From the NCBI GenBank assembly GCA_944472135.2, contig OX235270.1, positions 86,437,168 to 86,501,167 on the forward strand: a DNA stretch of 64,000 nt. The letters run 5' to 3'. Below the pieces are notes generated by a model. It ran no database searches, was not told where the DNA came from, and saw only the letters and a program-made list of their open reading frames with translations. Made by a program: the position numbers and the translations under genes. Shown here piece after piece: positions 9,901 through 22,688 of this stretch; the first letter of the stretch is position 1, and every line of letters starts with the position of its first letter. The DNA comes from Trichobilharzia regenti (Eukaryota > Platyhelminthes > Trematoda > Strigeidida > Schistosomatidae).

Positions 9901-12900
9901 GGTACATTTATATCATTCATAGAGAATTCAAATAAGTTCATTTCATACTAAGAAATGATTTAAAGATGTTACCTAAAAAGACAACGAAAGCATCGAAATT
10001 AAATCAACCAGCTTAGAGAACACAATTAATTCAATAGAATAATTTCTTTTGAATGAAATTAAAATTTTCATTTGAAATTATTTATTATTCAAGAGGACAG
10101 TCATACATTTGTATCTGCCGGTAAATAAGGGAGACTTCCCAGTTATTCGAGTCACTACCGACGTCTTTGTTTTGTACTTGTCCTTTTGATTTCGTTTATC
10201 AGAAAACCATAGAATTATATCTCCTTTGTATTTAAAACGTTTGTGTAGTGGATAAGAGTGTTAGGAAGAATACCACTACTCATTGGGGAGCAACTGCATC
10301 CTGCTGACAGGTTTCATGCAGGACGAATATGCATACTGGATACTACTCTTAGCCACCATCGAATAAGTAACCATGAAACTATAGTTGGAAGTTCAGCTAG
10401 TTAATAAAAGTTTCCGAATAATGCTGAAACAGATAAACTTTAGATGCTTTCAAAAAAAGCTAATTTAGACAAACCCTTTACATCAATTGTAAGAAAGTAA
10501 GTTGATATTTTCAACGATTCATAATATTCATTAGCTAGAAAATAGACTGTACGTTGAATTTTGAACTTAGATGAAATCTCTTGTGTGAAGCAACATGCAT
10601 AAATGTTCATGTACACATTGACAATGAATAATTACAGAGTTCAACAAGTATTTGATGGGTAAAATTGAACCATGATTTACTTGCAAAAATAAGACAAATT
10701 GGAAATATTCATGATAGTAACCATTTAAGGTGGATTTGTCAGGGTTAAAATAACAAAAGTCATAAACATTTGAATCATGAACATTTGAACAATATTGAAG
10801 GAAATTTTATTAACTTTAAAAATCCAAATGAGACAAGACTACATTAACAGGCTTTCTGTCGTGCCTAAGTTTACTCAAACTGAACTTTCAAAATAGTCTT
10901 AATCAAGATTATGTATTTTAACACTGTTTACTCTGTTATTATTTCTGTTATATTGATGCTATGTTTCGTCATCCTGAGGATATTTCAAGTGGCAAGTCAC
11001 ACTTTGGTATCAACCATGGTTCGAAGTGCTTAAACCTCGTTATCATGGCTGCATTTATTATCATGCGTAAGTTGAAAAAGTTTCTTTCATTTGGATATTT
11101 TTAAGTGAAGCAGTTCAGAATTCCAAATATTTCTCCCCTGACAAATCCATCTTATATGCTAATGCATACTACCATGAATATTATCACTTCGACTTGATTA
11201 TACAAACAGATTATCACTCAAACATCATTCGTTATCAACTTTTCCATGTCTTTGTATAAATGCTAACCATGTTTATAAAGTGTTCAATTGAAAAGCCCTA
11301 AAGAAAGGGATGAGCACATTAAGTATTTCTTTTTAACACAAATGAAGTTTATTTAAAATTTACTCAAAAAACATCATTTCTCAGTTTTAGTGTCATTTCT
11401 GGCTTAGTTAAAGTTGAGTTTGAATAAAGAAAGAACGCAAGTATTTGCAGGATATTACGAGCTCATCTTATTCCATGGATTCTCTTCAACCGCACACATC
11501 CAAAATAAATCAATTATAATATATCACAAAGTATCTGAACGGAAGTTTTACAGTGTCTTCAAGTTTTAGATAGGCAACATAGTTTCAAAGGTGATGTAAG
11601 TAAACAATTATTTAGTCCTAAAAGATCAACTATTTGTACAGTAATTAGACAAGGGTGTGGAGTTGAGATTTCGCTGGGAAACAAGAATGACTAGATATAG
11701 AATACAAGATGGAACAACACACTGAATTTATATATGCTCTGGTGGAGAGTATAGGAGGGTGAGGCTGAACAGTGAAGTAAATTATGTAATAGATAAAATA
11801 ATCTAGTAGATTTCGAAACATAACCCAGTAACTGAAAATCAGTATCAAAAGTAAGTGGAGTGCTATGTAACAGAGCAGAACACAAAAACATACGAATACT
11901 CCATTATAGGAATTTTAATCGGTTTTACTAGACATGTCATAAAAAAGTAAATGATACTAGCCTGACATTTCTGAATATAATCTCCATTCACAACAGTATT
12001 TTTCTGTCCAATATAGGCCAACTTTTTCTTCACCTTCAGAAGTAGTCTGAAGCAAATTGCAACGGTATGGTTTCATTAACGGGATGTCGTAGGAGACTTT
12101 ACTACCAGCTGAAACAAAAGCGGATGCATGATAGAAAGTCGAAAGGATAATGACTTTATAACTGCAGGGAGTAAACTCTCAGTATTTCAGTGACTCATCC
12201 CTTAAAGTAAGCGCATTAAATAGAAATTTGAGAAAATTTCTCAGCAGCTGTTACAATCTGCTTTATCTTGCAGAAAAAACAGATTTTATTTTGCAGTAAT
12301 TATTTAGGTAGTATTTAATCAAAGCAGCATTTCTGACATATTCAGTAAGTTCCACTGCCACTCAAAGACAGTAAGGTTCAATTCATGTTAGTTTATCTGA
12401 TATAACATGATAAACAACTGATACACCGCGAATTCAGGCCAATCAAAGAGTACAATACATTTAAATATAACTCATTCGCATTTCGAACAGATTTAAGTTG
12501 AATAAGTAAAAGATCTTACTTCAAAGAACAGTTTTATTCAATATAATTGATTCCATCTCTCAGGAAAAATTATCAGGTCATAACCCTAAATAATCACTGG
12601 TTGTAAAAGACCTAAAAGAATAACTATTTCTGTTATCTTTAAGAAATCGTGGCTTTCCCTTTAAATCAAGATGTCAACATTAAGCAAACATTCAAATTAT
12701 ATCCATTTCACTGTATTTAAGTAATACGTCATCTGAAACGGTATTCTGTTTTATTATGGACGAGTAGATTACTTCGTCTTTCATGTATAAAATTTGCTAA
12801 TCATACCAAACGAATTTTCTAATGGATTCTGCTGCGTGTTCTTTAATTACTCGCTGCTTATGATAGGTATTGGCTATGAACATACGTAGCCCATGTATTT

Positions 12901-12997
12901 GTTCAAATACAAAGAGTTTAATGAAATGTTAATTTAATATATCTGACAGTACCCATCAATAAAATTACCCTTGGCATAATTCAAAGTTTTTAATTTT
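9901..12997. other. AT-rich sequence; one diverged foldback, otherwise empty
   Basis: No supported gene. Contains the foldback listed at 10700-11190. Overlapping reverse-strand open frames at 11645-11891 show no recognisable motif. Confidence 0.45.
10700..11190. repeat. Diverged foldback, probably retroelement-derived
   Basis: The left arm (about 10700-10835: 'aaggtggatttgtcagg', 'atccaaatgag') recurs inverted at about 11065-11190 ('cctgacaaatccatctt', 'catttggatattt'), clearly related but diverged. Between them the reverse strand reads 'tcctcaggatgacgaaac', resembling one strand of a decayed hammerhead. No coding segment was recognised. Confidence 0.45.
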
Positions 12998-13241
12998 TTA
13001 GAAAAGAGAAAGATTGAGCGAAGAAATATTTACTTTTCAATGAGATCCTCATCTCTGGCTCTACTCTTATATATATAGCATTTTAATTACAATACACAAC
13101 AATTTACCAATCAAGTGGCGATATGTTTGTTAACAATAATTAGTCGGTGTCAAAATGTCAATGGGGTGATAATTAACGAAGAAAAATTAATATATATAAT
13201 TAAAAGGTGGAAATGGTTACAACACGTGGATTGCATAATGC
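12998..13241 (-). mobile_element. PLE 3' terminal region, uninterrupted copy
   Basis: Near-identical to 8491-8533 plus 8978-9179 and related to 26440-26660. It lies downstream (in reverse-strand sense) of the GIY-YIG remnant at 13474-13990, which gives its orientation. Confidence 0.75.
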
Positions 13242-13317
13242 ATAATTTTGGAAAAATGAAGAGCAATTAAGGAATAAGCGTGTGCACAGGTTGATTACGT
13301 AACAGATTGTTAAAGAA

Positions 13318-13450
13318 AATAAAACAATTTGGACAATGATAATTTGTAACTAAAGTTGAAGTGGTCATAAGAATAAAATAATTTTTACAAGGATAACACG
13401 TAATTAAAGATGAAGTAGTCAGAAAAACAAAATAATTTGGACAATTATAG
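13318..13450. repeat. 54-bp tandem repeat, about 2.5 copies, in PLE 3' UTR
   Basis: Units start at 13318, 13372 and 13426 (the last partial). Each begins 'aaYaaaaYaattt' and the full units end near 'gaagtRgtca'. They lie between the PLE GIY-YIG remnant and its terminal region. Confidence 0.75.
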
Positions 13451-13473
13451 TTTTTTAAAAAAGAAAAATTATT

Positions 13474-13990
13474 CTAGGGGGAGGGTGATGGAGTAGTCCG
13501 GTTTATACAGTCATGTAACGATGGCCAAGGTAAGGAGAGTGGCTGTACAAATTTCTTATGAACACACAAGTTTGGCTTCTTCAGGTGGATTCCTATTGCT
13601 TCAGCTGTATGTAGAAGACGAACTCGTAAAGCAAAATTAAGATTAGTAGGAATGCGATAAATAATTTTAAATGCAGTATTAACGTCCACCTTATGCTCAC
13701 TAATAACAAGGTGTGCTAAAATAGAGCTACGAATAGATCTTGTTTGTCCCTTGCTTAACTATGCCGGACGATGTTCGGAAATATGATGATGAACCTGCTT
13801 AATTGTTTGCCCGATGTAGCTGGCTCCGCAGCTGCAGTCAAACTGGTAGATACACATACAATTATTTCACCAGAAGGTAAATATTTTTTCCACTGTTTAG
13901 CTCTCATACTGTCCATCTTCATGAAAAAGAGGGAAATATTTCTTATAACCCCATGGGTTTGAGAGTAATTAGAAAAACCAGTTGCACCAC
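13474..13990 (-). pseudogene. PLE GIY-YIG endonuclease domain, decayed
   Basis: The reverse strand reads CIYQFDCSCGASYIGQT near 13850-13800, then SEHRP, a stop in place of a Trp or Leu codon before SKGQTRS, then a 71-codon open stretch from 13689 to 13474 with NLNFALRVRLLHTAEAIGI and KKPNLC. This is the Cys-rich GIY-YIG module found at the C-terminus of PLE proteins; it nicks target DNA during insertion. The probable catalytic Glu (AEAIGI) is present. The RT part is absent or beyond recognition upstream. It is very similar to the forward-strand copy at 55660-56400. Confidence 0.8.
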
Positions 13991-14534
13991 ATTCATTTCT
14001 AATATCAATGAAGAAATTTCAGTAATAATAATTTTTACAGTATTACAACAAATGTCGCACGCATCCCAGCAATCACTCACATACTATTTACACTCTATCT
14101 GCTATTAAGACCATCATTTAGCACTTTACTTGAAAATATCGTACATGTAGTCAGCTTTATTGCATTATTGTGTAATGACAACTACGCGGTGTACATTGAT
14201 TACTGTTTTAAATGAAGTTCTTTTATTTTTTATCATTACACTTTTATAATATAGGTGTGATGATTTGAAAAATATAACTGAGAAAGTGTGAGTGAAGTTT
14301 GTATTTTAACAATACCATGAGACTAAACATAAGTGAAGTGAACTGGAAATGAATAAACAGTTCAAGTGTAGAGATGGTTGTCTTTTATCAAATATTTACA
14401 AAAGAAATATTGTAATCAAGCCTATGAAACCTAAGGCACACTTATTTGCCATCATCGGAGTACTCTTGTTGGCTGATATTGCTTCTTGAAGTTGACAAAA
14501 TTTGTGTCGGAAAAGTTTGTCAACCATTCTGCAC
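13991..14534. other. AT-rich sequence without recognisable gene
   Basis: No supported feature seen. Confidence 0.4.
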
Positions 14535-14892
14535 TCGGTCGGAAAAAATCACCAACAAGAAACTATGGGAACAAACAAACCAATCGCCAACCAATTGCCA
14601 ACCAACAAATATGCAGGAGAAAGTGGAGATGGATCTGACACTCACTGAGGAGGCCGCCGCTGGGTGACATCGCGCGTCAGGCCATTGCTCGCGCGGAACC
14701 CGAAAGGGAAGCAGGCGGCGAGTGGGTTGTCAGTGAAGGGGTGACATGGAGGAGATCGTGTGAAGAGGAGTTGAAACAGTATGTACTGACATGGATGCAG
14801 ATAAAAAGTACAATAGAAGACAGAAGCAAGTGGAGACGTGCAGTTGAAGCCCTATGTTCCACTAGGAACCCAAGGGAACAATAATAATAATA
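14535..14892 (+). mobile_element. RTE retrotransposon, 3' end only
   Basis: From about 14535 the sequence follows the reverse complement of 44321-44680 with very few differences: 'atcaccaacaagaaactatg', a C-terminal reading frame ending TLTEEAAAG at 14667, then a non-coding tail ending in 'ccactaggaacccaaggga' and (AAT)n. It is a severely 5'-truncated copy of the same RTE family as at 44321-47605. The low divergence suggests recent movement. Confidence 0.85.
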
Positions 14893-16467
14893 TTCTGCAT
14901 TCATCACTGATCAATTTCCTAGTTACTATGATGCTATATGATTTTGCAGATAGGCAATCAATATACATATATCTTGGAAACAATGCTGAAAAGATTTTAT
15001 CCTTTAATCAGTTATTTTTCAAGCGCTTGAACCGATATGCGGCAAATCAATTTGCATAAATTGTACAGAAAATCTGCAGAATTTATCTTTATCGTCAGAG
15101 GTGTATGTGGAAATATCTGTTTATAGGGATAAACTGCTTTCTTGTTCAAAAATTAAATTTAAATGACTATTGTTCAGACATTTGACATATAGACTGCCAA
15201 CAGATCACTGTCATTTATCACAGTGATAAATTATTGGTATTACTAATTCAATATCCTAAAGAACGTTATACTGATTTATTTTAATTTGCATAGCCTTCCT
15301 CTCATCACATAAATTATTCACATTGAAGATCGATGAGTGTGTTTTAAAGTATTTTATGAATTCGTTCAGTATTTTAAATGAGTCGAACAGTCATTGTTTT
15401 ATGCATTACGATTATTCGCACTAATTAGAAATAATGCCTTATCTATACAAATATTCAACTGATTACCCCCATTGTTTTATGTGTAATCTTATAGAGAAAA
15501 ACAAAATCCTGTTTTAAACCACTGCAAACTCATACAACATAAAAACGTCAGTGTCTAAAACAACTCTCCGCTAACACAAACTTTATTTTTATGAGATGTG
15601 TGGGAGTATAATGTGTAATGAAAAATAATGTTGGTTAAAGCAGTTTCTCAAAATAAAAAAACGGCATGTGTACAAGTGATTGTTACTAGTGTTGATCACG
15701 TTAGAAAAATTTAAACCGTCATATGCAGTGACGTCAGATTTGAAACAGGAACGAAGTTTTTAAATAATTTTCAAACCACATAAAATTTATTTCAATTATG
15801 GATGATAATAATAATTCATTCTTTCTGAAATTTATGGGCATATGTAGATTACGACATTTCATAGGGAAATACCATATACACAGTTAGTTGAGTTGTTAAA
15901 AGATTGGCAAATTTCATCAAAAATAACAGTGACATTATGACTGAAACCTAAAAGGAGAAAAGCTTCAATTCAGGATGGACGATATGAAGTAGATTGGATG
16001 TTTCAGAGTGATTTTAATGAGATTTACAAAGACATATTTGTGGTCATAGAATATTTCAGAGTGATAAAATTATTGGAGGTTTGTCTGTACTTATTTTTGG
16101 AGGAATTATGAATATGTCCGAGTGATTTCACCAATAATACTGAGCAGAAAGTGTGTATGACAATAGTGTGGGATGATTTTGGGACCTATACTTGACAAAA
16201 CTGGGAAAATTCGTTAAATGCAGAGATTTTTCCCTATTTTTTTACCAATGATCCTCATAATTGAAGTGACGCTACCTGAATAGCATACTATGTGTGAAGA
16301 AAGATAAAGTTAGTTATAATCTGATGTTGAATTATGGAAGGCTGCCGAAGACATAATTCATCTATTAACGATGTAAATATCTGCTCAACTTTTCTAAATT
16401 AAATCCGTTCTTTATGCTGAAAATAAACATAATGAACAAAAAAGCTACACTCAGTCTGGCGTCCCCT
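14893..16467. other. AT-rich sequence without recognisable gene
   Basis: No supported gene, RNA or repeat. Confidence 0.45.
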
Positions 16468-16699
16468 ATTTTGTTTTTACCTTCACGTTTTTAGTGGAAC
16501 ATAGGGCCTCAAGCTAGTGCCTTGAAGTTTCTGTAGCAGTGTTTATTTTACTAGATGGGGTTGTTAGTCTCATGCCAAACCTTTTCTCTTTACCAGCATT
16601 ATTTCTGGCTTAGTGAGGTAAAGGAGTGCGTCAGCCGGGATCGAACACCCGACCATGCGCATGGTCGGCGAGCGTCCTAACTGCTGTGTCACCGACGCC
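16468..16699 (-). mobile_element. SINE-A, reverse-strand full copy
   Basis: In reverse the order is tRNA-like head (16699 down to about 16627; B box changed to GTTCGATCCC), body with 'catgagactaacaacccc' and 'ctacagaaacttcaaggc', then 'ccctatgttccact' tail and an A-rich end. Same modules as 6647-6892, moderately diverged. Confidence 0.8.
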
Positions 16700-17904
16700 C
16701 TTATGAACGCTAAAAACTTAGGGCTTCAGAAATCTCATTCAAAAAGGAATACACTTCAGTAGTGTTAAAAGAATTTGCAACTGCTCAATCGAATCCGGCG
16801 TGTGATCCAAGAAAATGGTACAAATTACTTATAATTTGAATTCTTTACTTTTATCCTGAGATACTTCTACGTGCTTATGCTTTAAGACCAAAACATCTAA
16901 ATCGGATGTAATATAACTTAGTGCTCGTATCCCATGGCTAAATTACATCTTTTTTGAATTTAATCACATTCTTCTTTATAATGTTTGTAAAGTAGAGGGT
17001 TCAGATAAAGTCTCTTTTTAAATTTCATTGTACTGTATCCAATTTATGTGAGATCTCATTAGTTTTTTTCTGACTAATGTTTCTTCTGGTGAAGTTGAAT
17101 ATAGCAAATACAGCGAAATGAGCAGAATAATATGATATCGCTTTATTTTGTCGGTTCTTGTCAACTGCATTTAAGCTGAAGTAATTCTGAAGTTAGCTCA
17201 AGTAAGCTAAAGTATCAGTATGCAAAATATTTACATACAGGAAGTAGTTATTTAGAAGATAGTGAGAAGATGGATCCATGAATAGTTGAAAGAAAGGAAC
17301 TATTCTTATCAGTAAAACTGTTGGTATATATAGAAAAGAAGGACTCATTGATGAACTTACCATCATTGAGAAGGACTTACGAAGCAACAGATATCTTCAA
17401 AGGCTATTGACAAACGGAAATATAGAAGCTAGTTTTCAAACAGGCAGAGGTTCACGAGTGATGAAGTGTCTAAAACAATTAAAATGCTAGGCATAAAGAA
17501 ACTTATACAGTTGCTAAGTTAGTTGCATTTTACAGAATAAAATGGCTCACTGTGATAGCCCAAGATTAATAAATCTCCCCTTAATGTTACAAATTACTAC
17601 ATATACCAGTTTACGCCTGGTTGTCAAAACACATACATGAGATGAACGGAGGTCAGGATTATTAATCACACGTCTAAGTACATTGGAAAAGTGTTGAAGT
17701 CTTCAGTTGTACAGTCACTCTTTATATGGTAAATAAACACAAGGAAACTGACGTTTCAAGATCATTTATTCATTACAGATTAATGAAGTTTCGTATTCTT
17801 TAGTCGCTTCAGTTCTGATTTATGTTATTAACACCTGTGGTATGCAAAACGTTGTCGGTTTCAGTGAAATGCAGACAGTTACGTGACTTGTACTCCCTTG
17901 TAGT
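16700..17904. other. AT-rich sequence without recognisable gene
   Basis: No supported feature; short open frames lack recognisable motifs. Confidence 0.4.
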
Positions 17905-18250
17905 TACTGAATATTAGATGGCCAGCAAAGACAGGCAACAATGAAATCCAGCAGGCAGGGAGCCAGCTAAGAACATATTGACCAACAAATATAAAGGAAA
18001 AATGGAGAAGGATTGGACGCGCACTGAGGAGACCGCTGAGTAATATCATAAAACAGTCCCACACAAGGAATCTAATGAGAAACGACGCGCTGAATGTGGA
18101 TCTAAGGGTTGTATGAAGGAGACCTTTGAAAAGCGAAGAAAAAATTGGGGGTAATGGCAAAGCCAGTTGAAAGTAATGGCAGAGAACCGAGTGCAATGCG
18201 AATGAACCACTGAAGCTCTATGTACTATTTGGAGCGCAAAGAATGAATAA
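17905..18250 (+). mobile_element. Old RTE 3' end fragment
   Basis: Related to the RTE 3' region but more diverged: 'ccaacaaatataaaggaaaa', 'actgaggagaccgctgagta', 'ctgaagctctatgtac' correspond to equivalent positions of 14535-14892. The frame is broken. The 105-codon reverse-strand frame over it is a shadow. Confidence 0.65.
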
Positions 18251-19132
18251 TAAAAATAGTGTTATTATTGGTTGCGCAAGTTACAACTTATTCGAGACTC
18301 ATCAAATAAACATAGCCGCTCCTCCTTGAGTGATGCCTAGAACTCAGTGTAACAGGATAATTGGTCTGAAATTCCCTCAATAAACCGATATTGATACGTT
18401 TTTGAATCTTTCAACTAATCTTGTAATAGCTACCCTTTTCCACTGACCAGCATATCGTTGTTCTAACATTTGTGTATCTAATTTACGCTGAATCCCTGTT
18501 ATTATTTGTCTTTTCCTTTGTTTGATCCCTATTTTCAGCGCCTCTCTTTGCTCTTGTGTAATGATGCAGATAATCCGTTGTGTTACGACAGCGACTTCAT
18601 TTGATTGAATTCAAGGTTACGTCATGGAATGACTGTTCGACTTTGAACTGTCTGCTGGAAAGTCATTTTATTCTGTCTAATTCTTGCAAACACAGCTTTG
18701 TTCCCCATCTTGTTTGGAATATTCTCATTAATTCTCAAGTAATTCATAATTATGGTTGGTCAGTTAGTTTTGTTGTGTATTACGTATTTTGTAGCTGGGA
18801 TACTTTTCTTACTGTAAACCTTCCGAATGGCATTACTGAAGTAGTTGTGTATAAAGTATTACTGTTGAACAGTGTAATCCGATCAGGGTGCATTTTTGAT
18901 ACTGCTGCAAAATAATTTTTGGACTGTAGGTCACTTGAGGAAGTTTGATAAGCTAAAAGAACACGTCGATCAGCTGTCTGTGTTCAGACCGAAATACTCG
19001 AGTTTAAGTTGTCACACCCAATACCCGCCGTAAAAGAGACCTGGAGTTATTATTTCTGGTTTTAAGGCAAATTCCTTCGATGGGATGGTTAATTCGGTCC
19101 AGATATACATTTTTCGAAAAAAATTACAAACA
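18251..19132. other. AT-rich sequence, no recognised gene
   Basis: A 111-codon open frame at 18580-18915 has no motif I recognise and lacks support as a gene. Confidence 0.4.
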
Positions 19133-19142
19133 GGTATGAAAT

Positions 19143-19255
19143 AAGGCATTAAGAAGACAAATTTCGCGAGATGATATCATTTCGTAGTTTCTTTACAACC
19201 GCTTTACAACTAACATGGTTAACAATGATAAAATAAAGTTCACGAAAATTACTCA
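19143..19255 (+). repeat. Left inverted arm of compact PLE
   Basis: Begins 'aaggcattaagaagac' and ends 'gaaaattactca'. It is the reverse complement of 19716-19828, with one C/T difference near 19242. Confidence 0.9.
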
Positions 19256-19261
19256 CTTGCC

Positions 19262-19656
19262 GAACATTTTCGATCCCTGTTCCTACGATTAAAGGACGAA
19301 ATTCTGTGGACTCTACTTCAAACTGTATCTACAAGTTCACCTGCAGCTGCGGTGACACCTATATAGGTAGAACTAACAGAATGTTCCAATGTCGTCGAAA
19401 AGAACATATTCCAAAATGGCTAGTAAATCATATCGAAAATCCTAACGCAATTAATCTTAATAGAAATCCAGCATCATCCATTGCAAAACACTTATTAATG
19501 TCTGGTCACAAAATAAATATTAATGACTGTTTCACAATTATTTCACATAACTCTAATTCAAGGTTATTGAAGGTGATGGAAGCACTTTGGATTAATCCCA
19601 TACAGCCTAAACTGTGTGTACAAAAATCAATAGACTTCAATCTTCGCCTACCCTGA
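19262..19656 (+). pseudogene. PLE GIY-YIG endonuclease domain (5'-truncated)
   Basis: The frame opens just inside the left arm and reads to the stop at 19656; the first Met is at 19306. Key residues: CIYKFTCSCGDTYIGRTNR at about residues 7-25 from that Met, EHIPKWL, a mid segment SIAKHLLMSGHKI, and a C-terminal MEALWIN with the probable catalytic Glu, ending KLCVQK. These match the CxC-type GIY-YIG nuclease of PLEs. No RT domain is attached, so it cannot act alone as a complete element protein. This family differs from the copies at 13.5 and 56 kb and is closer to the remnant at 57.9 kb. Confidence 0.85.
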
Positions 19657-19715
19657 ACTGCATGACCTATCTAAATATGATTGGTCATTAGTATGTACTT
19701 TTGTTTTTATTTAAC

Positions 19716-19828
19716 TGAGTAATTTTCATGAACTTTATTTTATCATTGTTAACCATGTTAGTTGTAAAGCGGTTGTAAAGAAACTACGAAATGATATCAT
19801 CTCGCGAAATTTGTCTTCTTAATGCCTT
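19716..19828 (-). repeat. Right inverted arm of compact PLE
   Basis: Reverse complement of 19143-19255. Contains the palindromic 'gatatc' and 'cgcg' words of the family. Confidence 0.9.
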
Positions 19829-19855
19829 GTTCAAATTTATCAAAGGTATGAAATA

Positions 19856-22688
19856 ATTAAGTGAACAATTGATATCGACAACACCTAGTTCTCATCATTC
19901 AAACAACAGTGTCTTGTAGCCGAATAAATTCCTCTAAACAACTAAAAACTAAGTAAACTATAAGTTGAAAATTGTGTATATAATCAAATTATTCATATAT
20001 TACAACTCAGTAGTATTGGTAGTATCATACAAAAATATGAGAAAATAGTGGGTTAGTATTTAGGTCATTTTGCTTCACCGAAAATGTGGTTTAACCAACA
20101 TAAAATCTAACTATAGTTCACACTCTACAGCCTTTCTGGAATATGAGGAAACCTAACAGTGTGTTTTGTTCAAGAATGCTAATAAAATATCAAACTGTAT
20201 CTGAGATTTTATTTAGAAGTTTATAGATTAGTGGACGATATCATCCTCAAACAAGTAAAAATATCTCCTGAGGTTTAAATCACTTCCATGTGACTGGCAA
20301 ATACCGTTGTCTGAAGTTAGTAGTTCCTAACTACTGATACAAATCAGTAGTATACGCTACAATGATTTTTCTAATTTAGTTATCTTTGCTAAGATTCTAC
20401 TTTATTCAGTGAAACATACTCAGCGTAATAATAATGGAAACAACTTAAGCATATAAAAAAAGCAAGACACATTTATGAAAACTAAAGTAGGATAATCTAA
20501 AACCTAGACAAGCATTTCTGTCATTTATGCAGAGAAGATGTTATCTGCATTTACTGAGTTTTGAAATTGGGTGTTCACATAATCTGTGAATAAATACAAT
20601 AAGTTGTCTTTGATTAAGATTTATGTATACAATTTTTGTCGTTATTTTTAAAACAGTCTTGACTAGTTTGATAACGACCATTTGTGTTTACTTCTCATTC
20701 ATAGACGAAAACATTCAAGTGATTCATCTGACGTGTGTTCGTGAATCAAAAATACTTAGGCAGTTAATCAATCTTAAAAATTTCTATACACTCAAAGCTA
20801 ACGGTCAAGTCTCAGTTCGTGTAAACGATTTTAAACAGTTATCAATAGATTTCTGTTAATGTGTTATTTCACTCCAATGATTCTCTTTTACGAAAGAACA
20901 AGTGACATCGTGTTTTCTCCATATCAGTGAATTGACGCCACTTATTGAATTTACTGTAAAAAAAGACATTTAAAATTCCAAAATACGGCTAGTTTAAATA
21001 TTAGTTGGGCTAATCAGTTCCATCATAAAATGAACGTTATTCAGTCAGATGAAAACAACAAAATGCTGATAATATTTCGTCTACGCTTCATAGTTTGTAA
21101 ATATATGTTATATTTAATTGATACATTTTAAAGAATGTTCCATGTTGTTTTGATACTCGTTGTTTCACCGTACAAAACGTAGAATTTTCAATGTGTCAGT
21201 GATGCACAACTAGTTATGTTTACGTGTCCCATTGGACTATTTTGCACTGATAATATTAATAGCTTCATTTTGAAAGCTGTGTTTATACGTAAAACGAACT
21301 TTTCGGAGTATTTCCTTGCAAGGTATTTAATCCTTGTAGCTTGTCTCTGAATAATATTATAACTGATAAAATGTCATCAAAAGCAGTGTTGTTATATGGG
21401 AGGCATGCTACAGTACTCCATAATATTCATCCTCCATTTCCTTGTTGCATTGATAATGGTGGGTAGAAACTTATTTGATAATGTACGATTCATAGACGTA
21501 ATTGGATGATTGAAACAATATGAACTAGATTAGGTATGATGTATTTCAATGAAGGGAAAATTTATTTAACCCAATGATTCAAGCAAATCGCAACGCAGAA
21601 AAGTTACAGCTTCAGATGTTTTCATACTTTATGGTTTCATTGATTCACACTTTTGACGGACTGTACTGAGAAATTTATACTTAAGAAAAAAGTTTACTGT
21701 ACTGCGAAATAATATGAATAAATTCAAAATAATTTTAATAATGAATATGTTGAATAAATCCATTTGACAACTAGACAATTCCAGGTAAGCGCCCACTACT
21801 GTTTTATATGCGAACCTAAGATATCCAGATAACAGTATGCTGTCTTCTTCACACAGTTAATAACATCGAGGCAAGAGGAGAGCATGGATGGCATATACTA
21901 TTGTCGGATATCAGTTTTCAGAAACCCCTTATTCAACAGGTAACAAAACAGAAATAGTTCAATTACCGGACAGCATTCTTAGTCACTTGGCGCTCAAGTC
22001 ACGAGGGCACTGTGTTAATTATGATTTATAGTACGCATCAGGTCCCGTACGTAAGGTCTCCACTCCGAGATGTGTATTTTTCAAGTGAGTTTTGCTGTGC
22101 ATATATATTACTATTTCTCTCAAGTAGTTAGGCAGAAGTCAAGTGACTGGGCTTGCTGGGTAGAAGCTGACCCGGCGTACTAATGATGATCTCTTCTACA
22201 AAGCAACAAAACTACTACTTCGTCAACAGACCAGCCATATTAACCACTAAGGCTGGTTTCAGTATACTTGCGTCAGTCAATAGTGGACACTAACCTTAAA
22301 TGCTAATATTGTATTGTTAAGGAATATAATATGAATCTTCATAAACGCATGAGGCAATATAAAGTATATACGTAATCATCAGTATATTCCTGCAGCTACA
22401 GTGTACTTCGGTCATAAATATCAGTGATAATAATCTAGGTAATGTTGTAAAGGGAATATCTATTTTATTGGTTAAGCGCTTATAAGCTTTTGTTATCGTC
22501 ACTGTAAGTTGATGAATGAAAAAAATCCGTATCTAGTCATATCACTTGCAAATTACTTTGTTACTATCATTCAGTTTTGACTTCACTTATGCTTAAATTC
22601 AGCAAAATAACTGGATTTTTACTGTAAGTGTAGGACATCATAGAATGTAACTATGTATAAGGTAATTTCCTTTAAAACACACAGTCAT
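19856..22688. other. AT-rich sequence without recognisable gene
   Basis: No supported gene or known repeat; the open frame at 20623-20859 has no recognisable motif. Confidence 0.4.

Larger units (their letters stand above)
19133..19855 (+). mobile_element. Compact PLE copy: GIY-YIG module between 113-bp inverted repeats
   Basis: An 11-bp direct repeat ggtatgaaata (19133-19143 and 19845-19855) flanks a unit whose ends are inverted repeats of 113 bp, 19143-19255 and 19716-19828, with one clear mismatch. The right side has about 16 further bases before the direct repeat. The inside is only the GIY-YIG coding piece and its short 3' UTR. PLEs are known for unusual terminal repeats, including inverted partial copies at the 5' end; this copy probably arose by 5' truncation plus an inverted copy of the 3' end. 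Near-perfect arms imply a recent event or gene-conversion-like homogenisation. Confidence 0.85.

Noticed and set aside
18580..18915. 111-codon open frame as a gene
   Set aside because: No motif, repeat or exon signal; length is unremarkable in AT-rich DNA.
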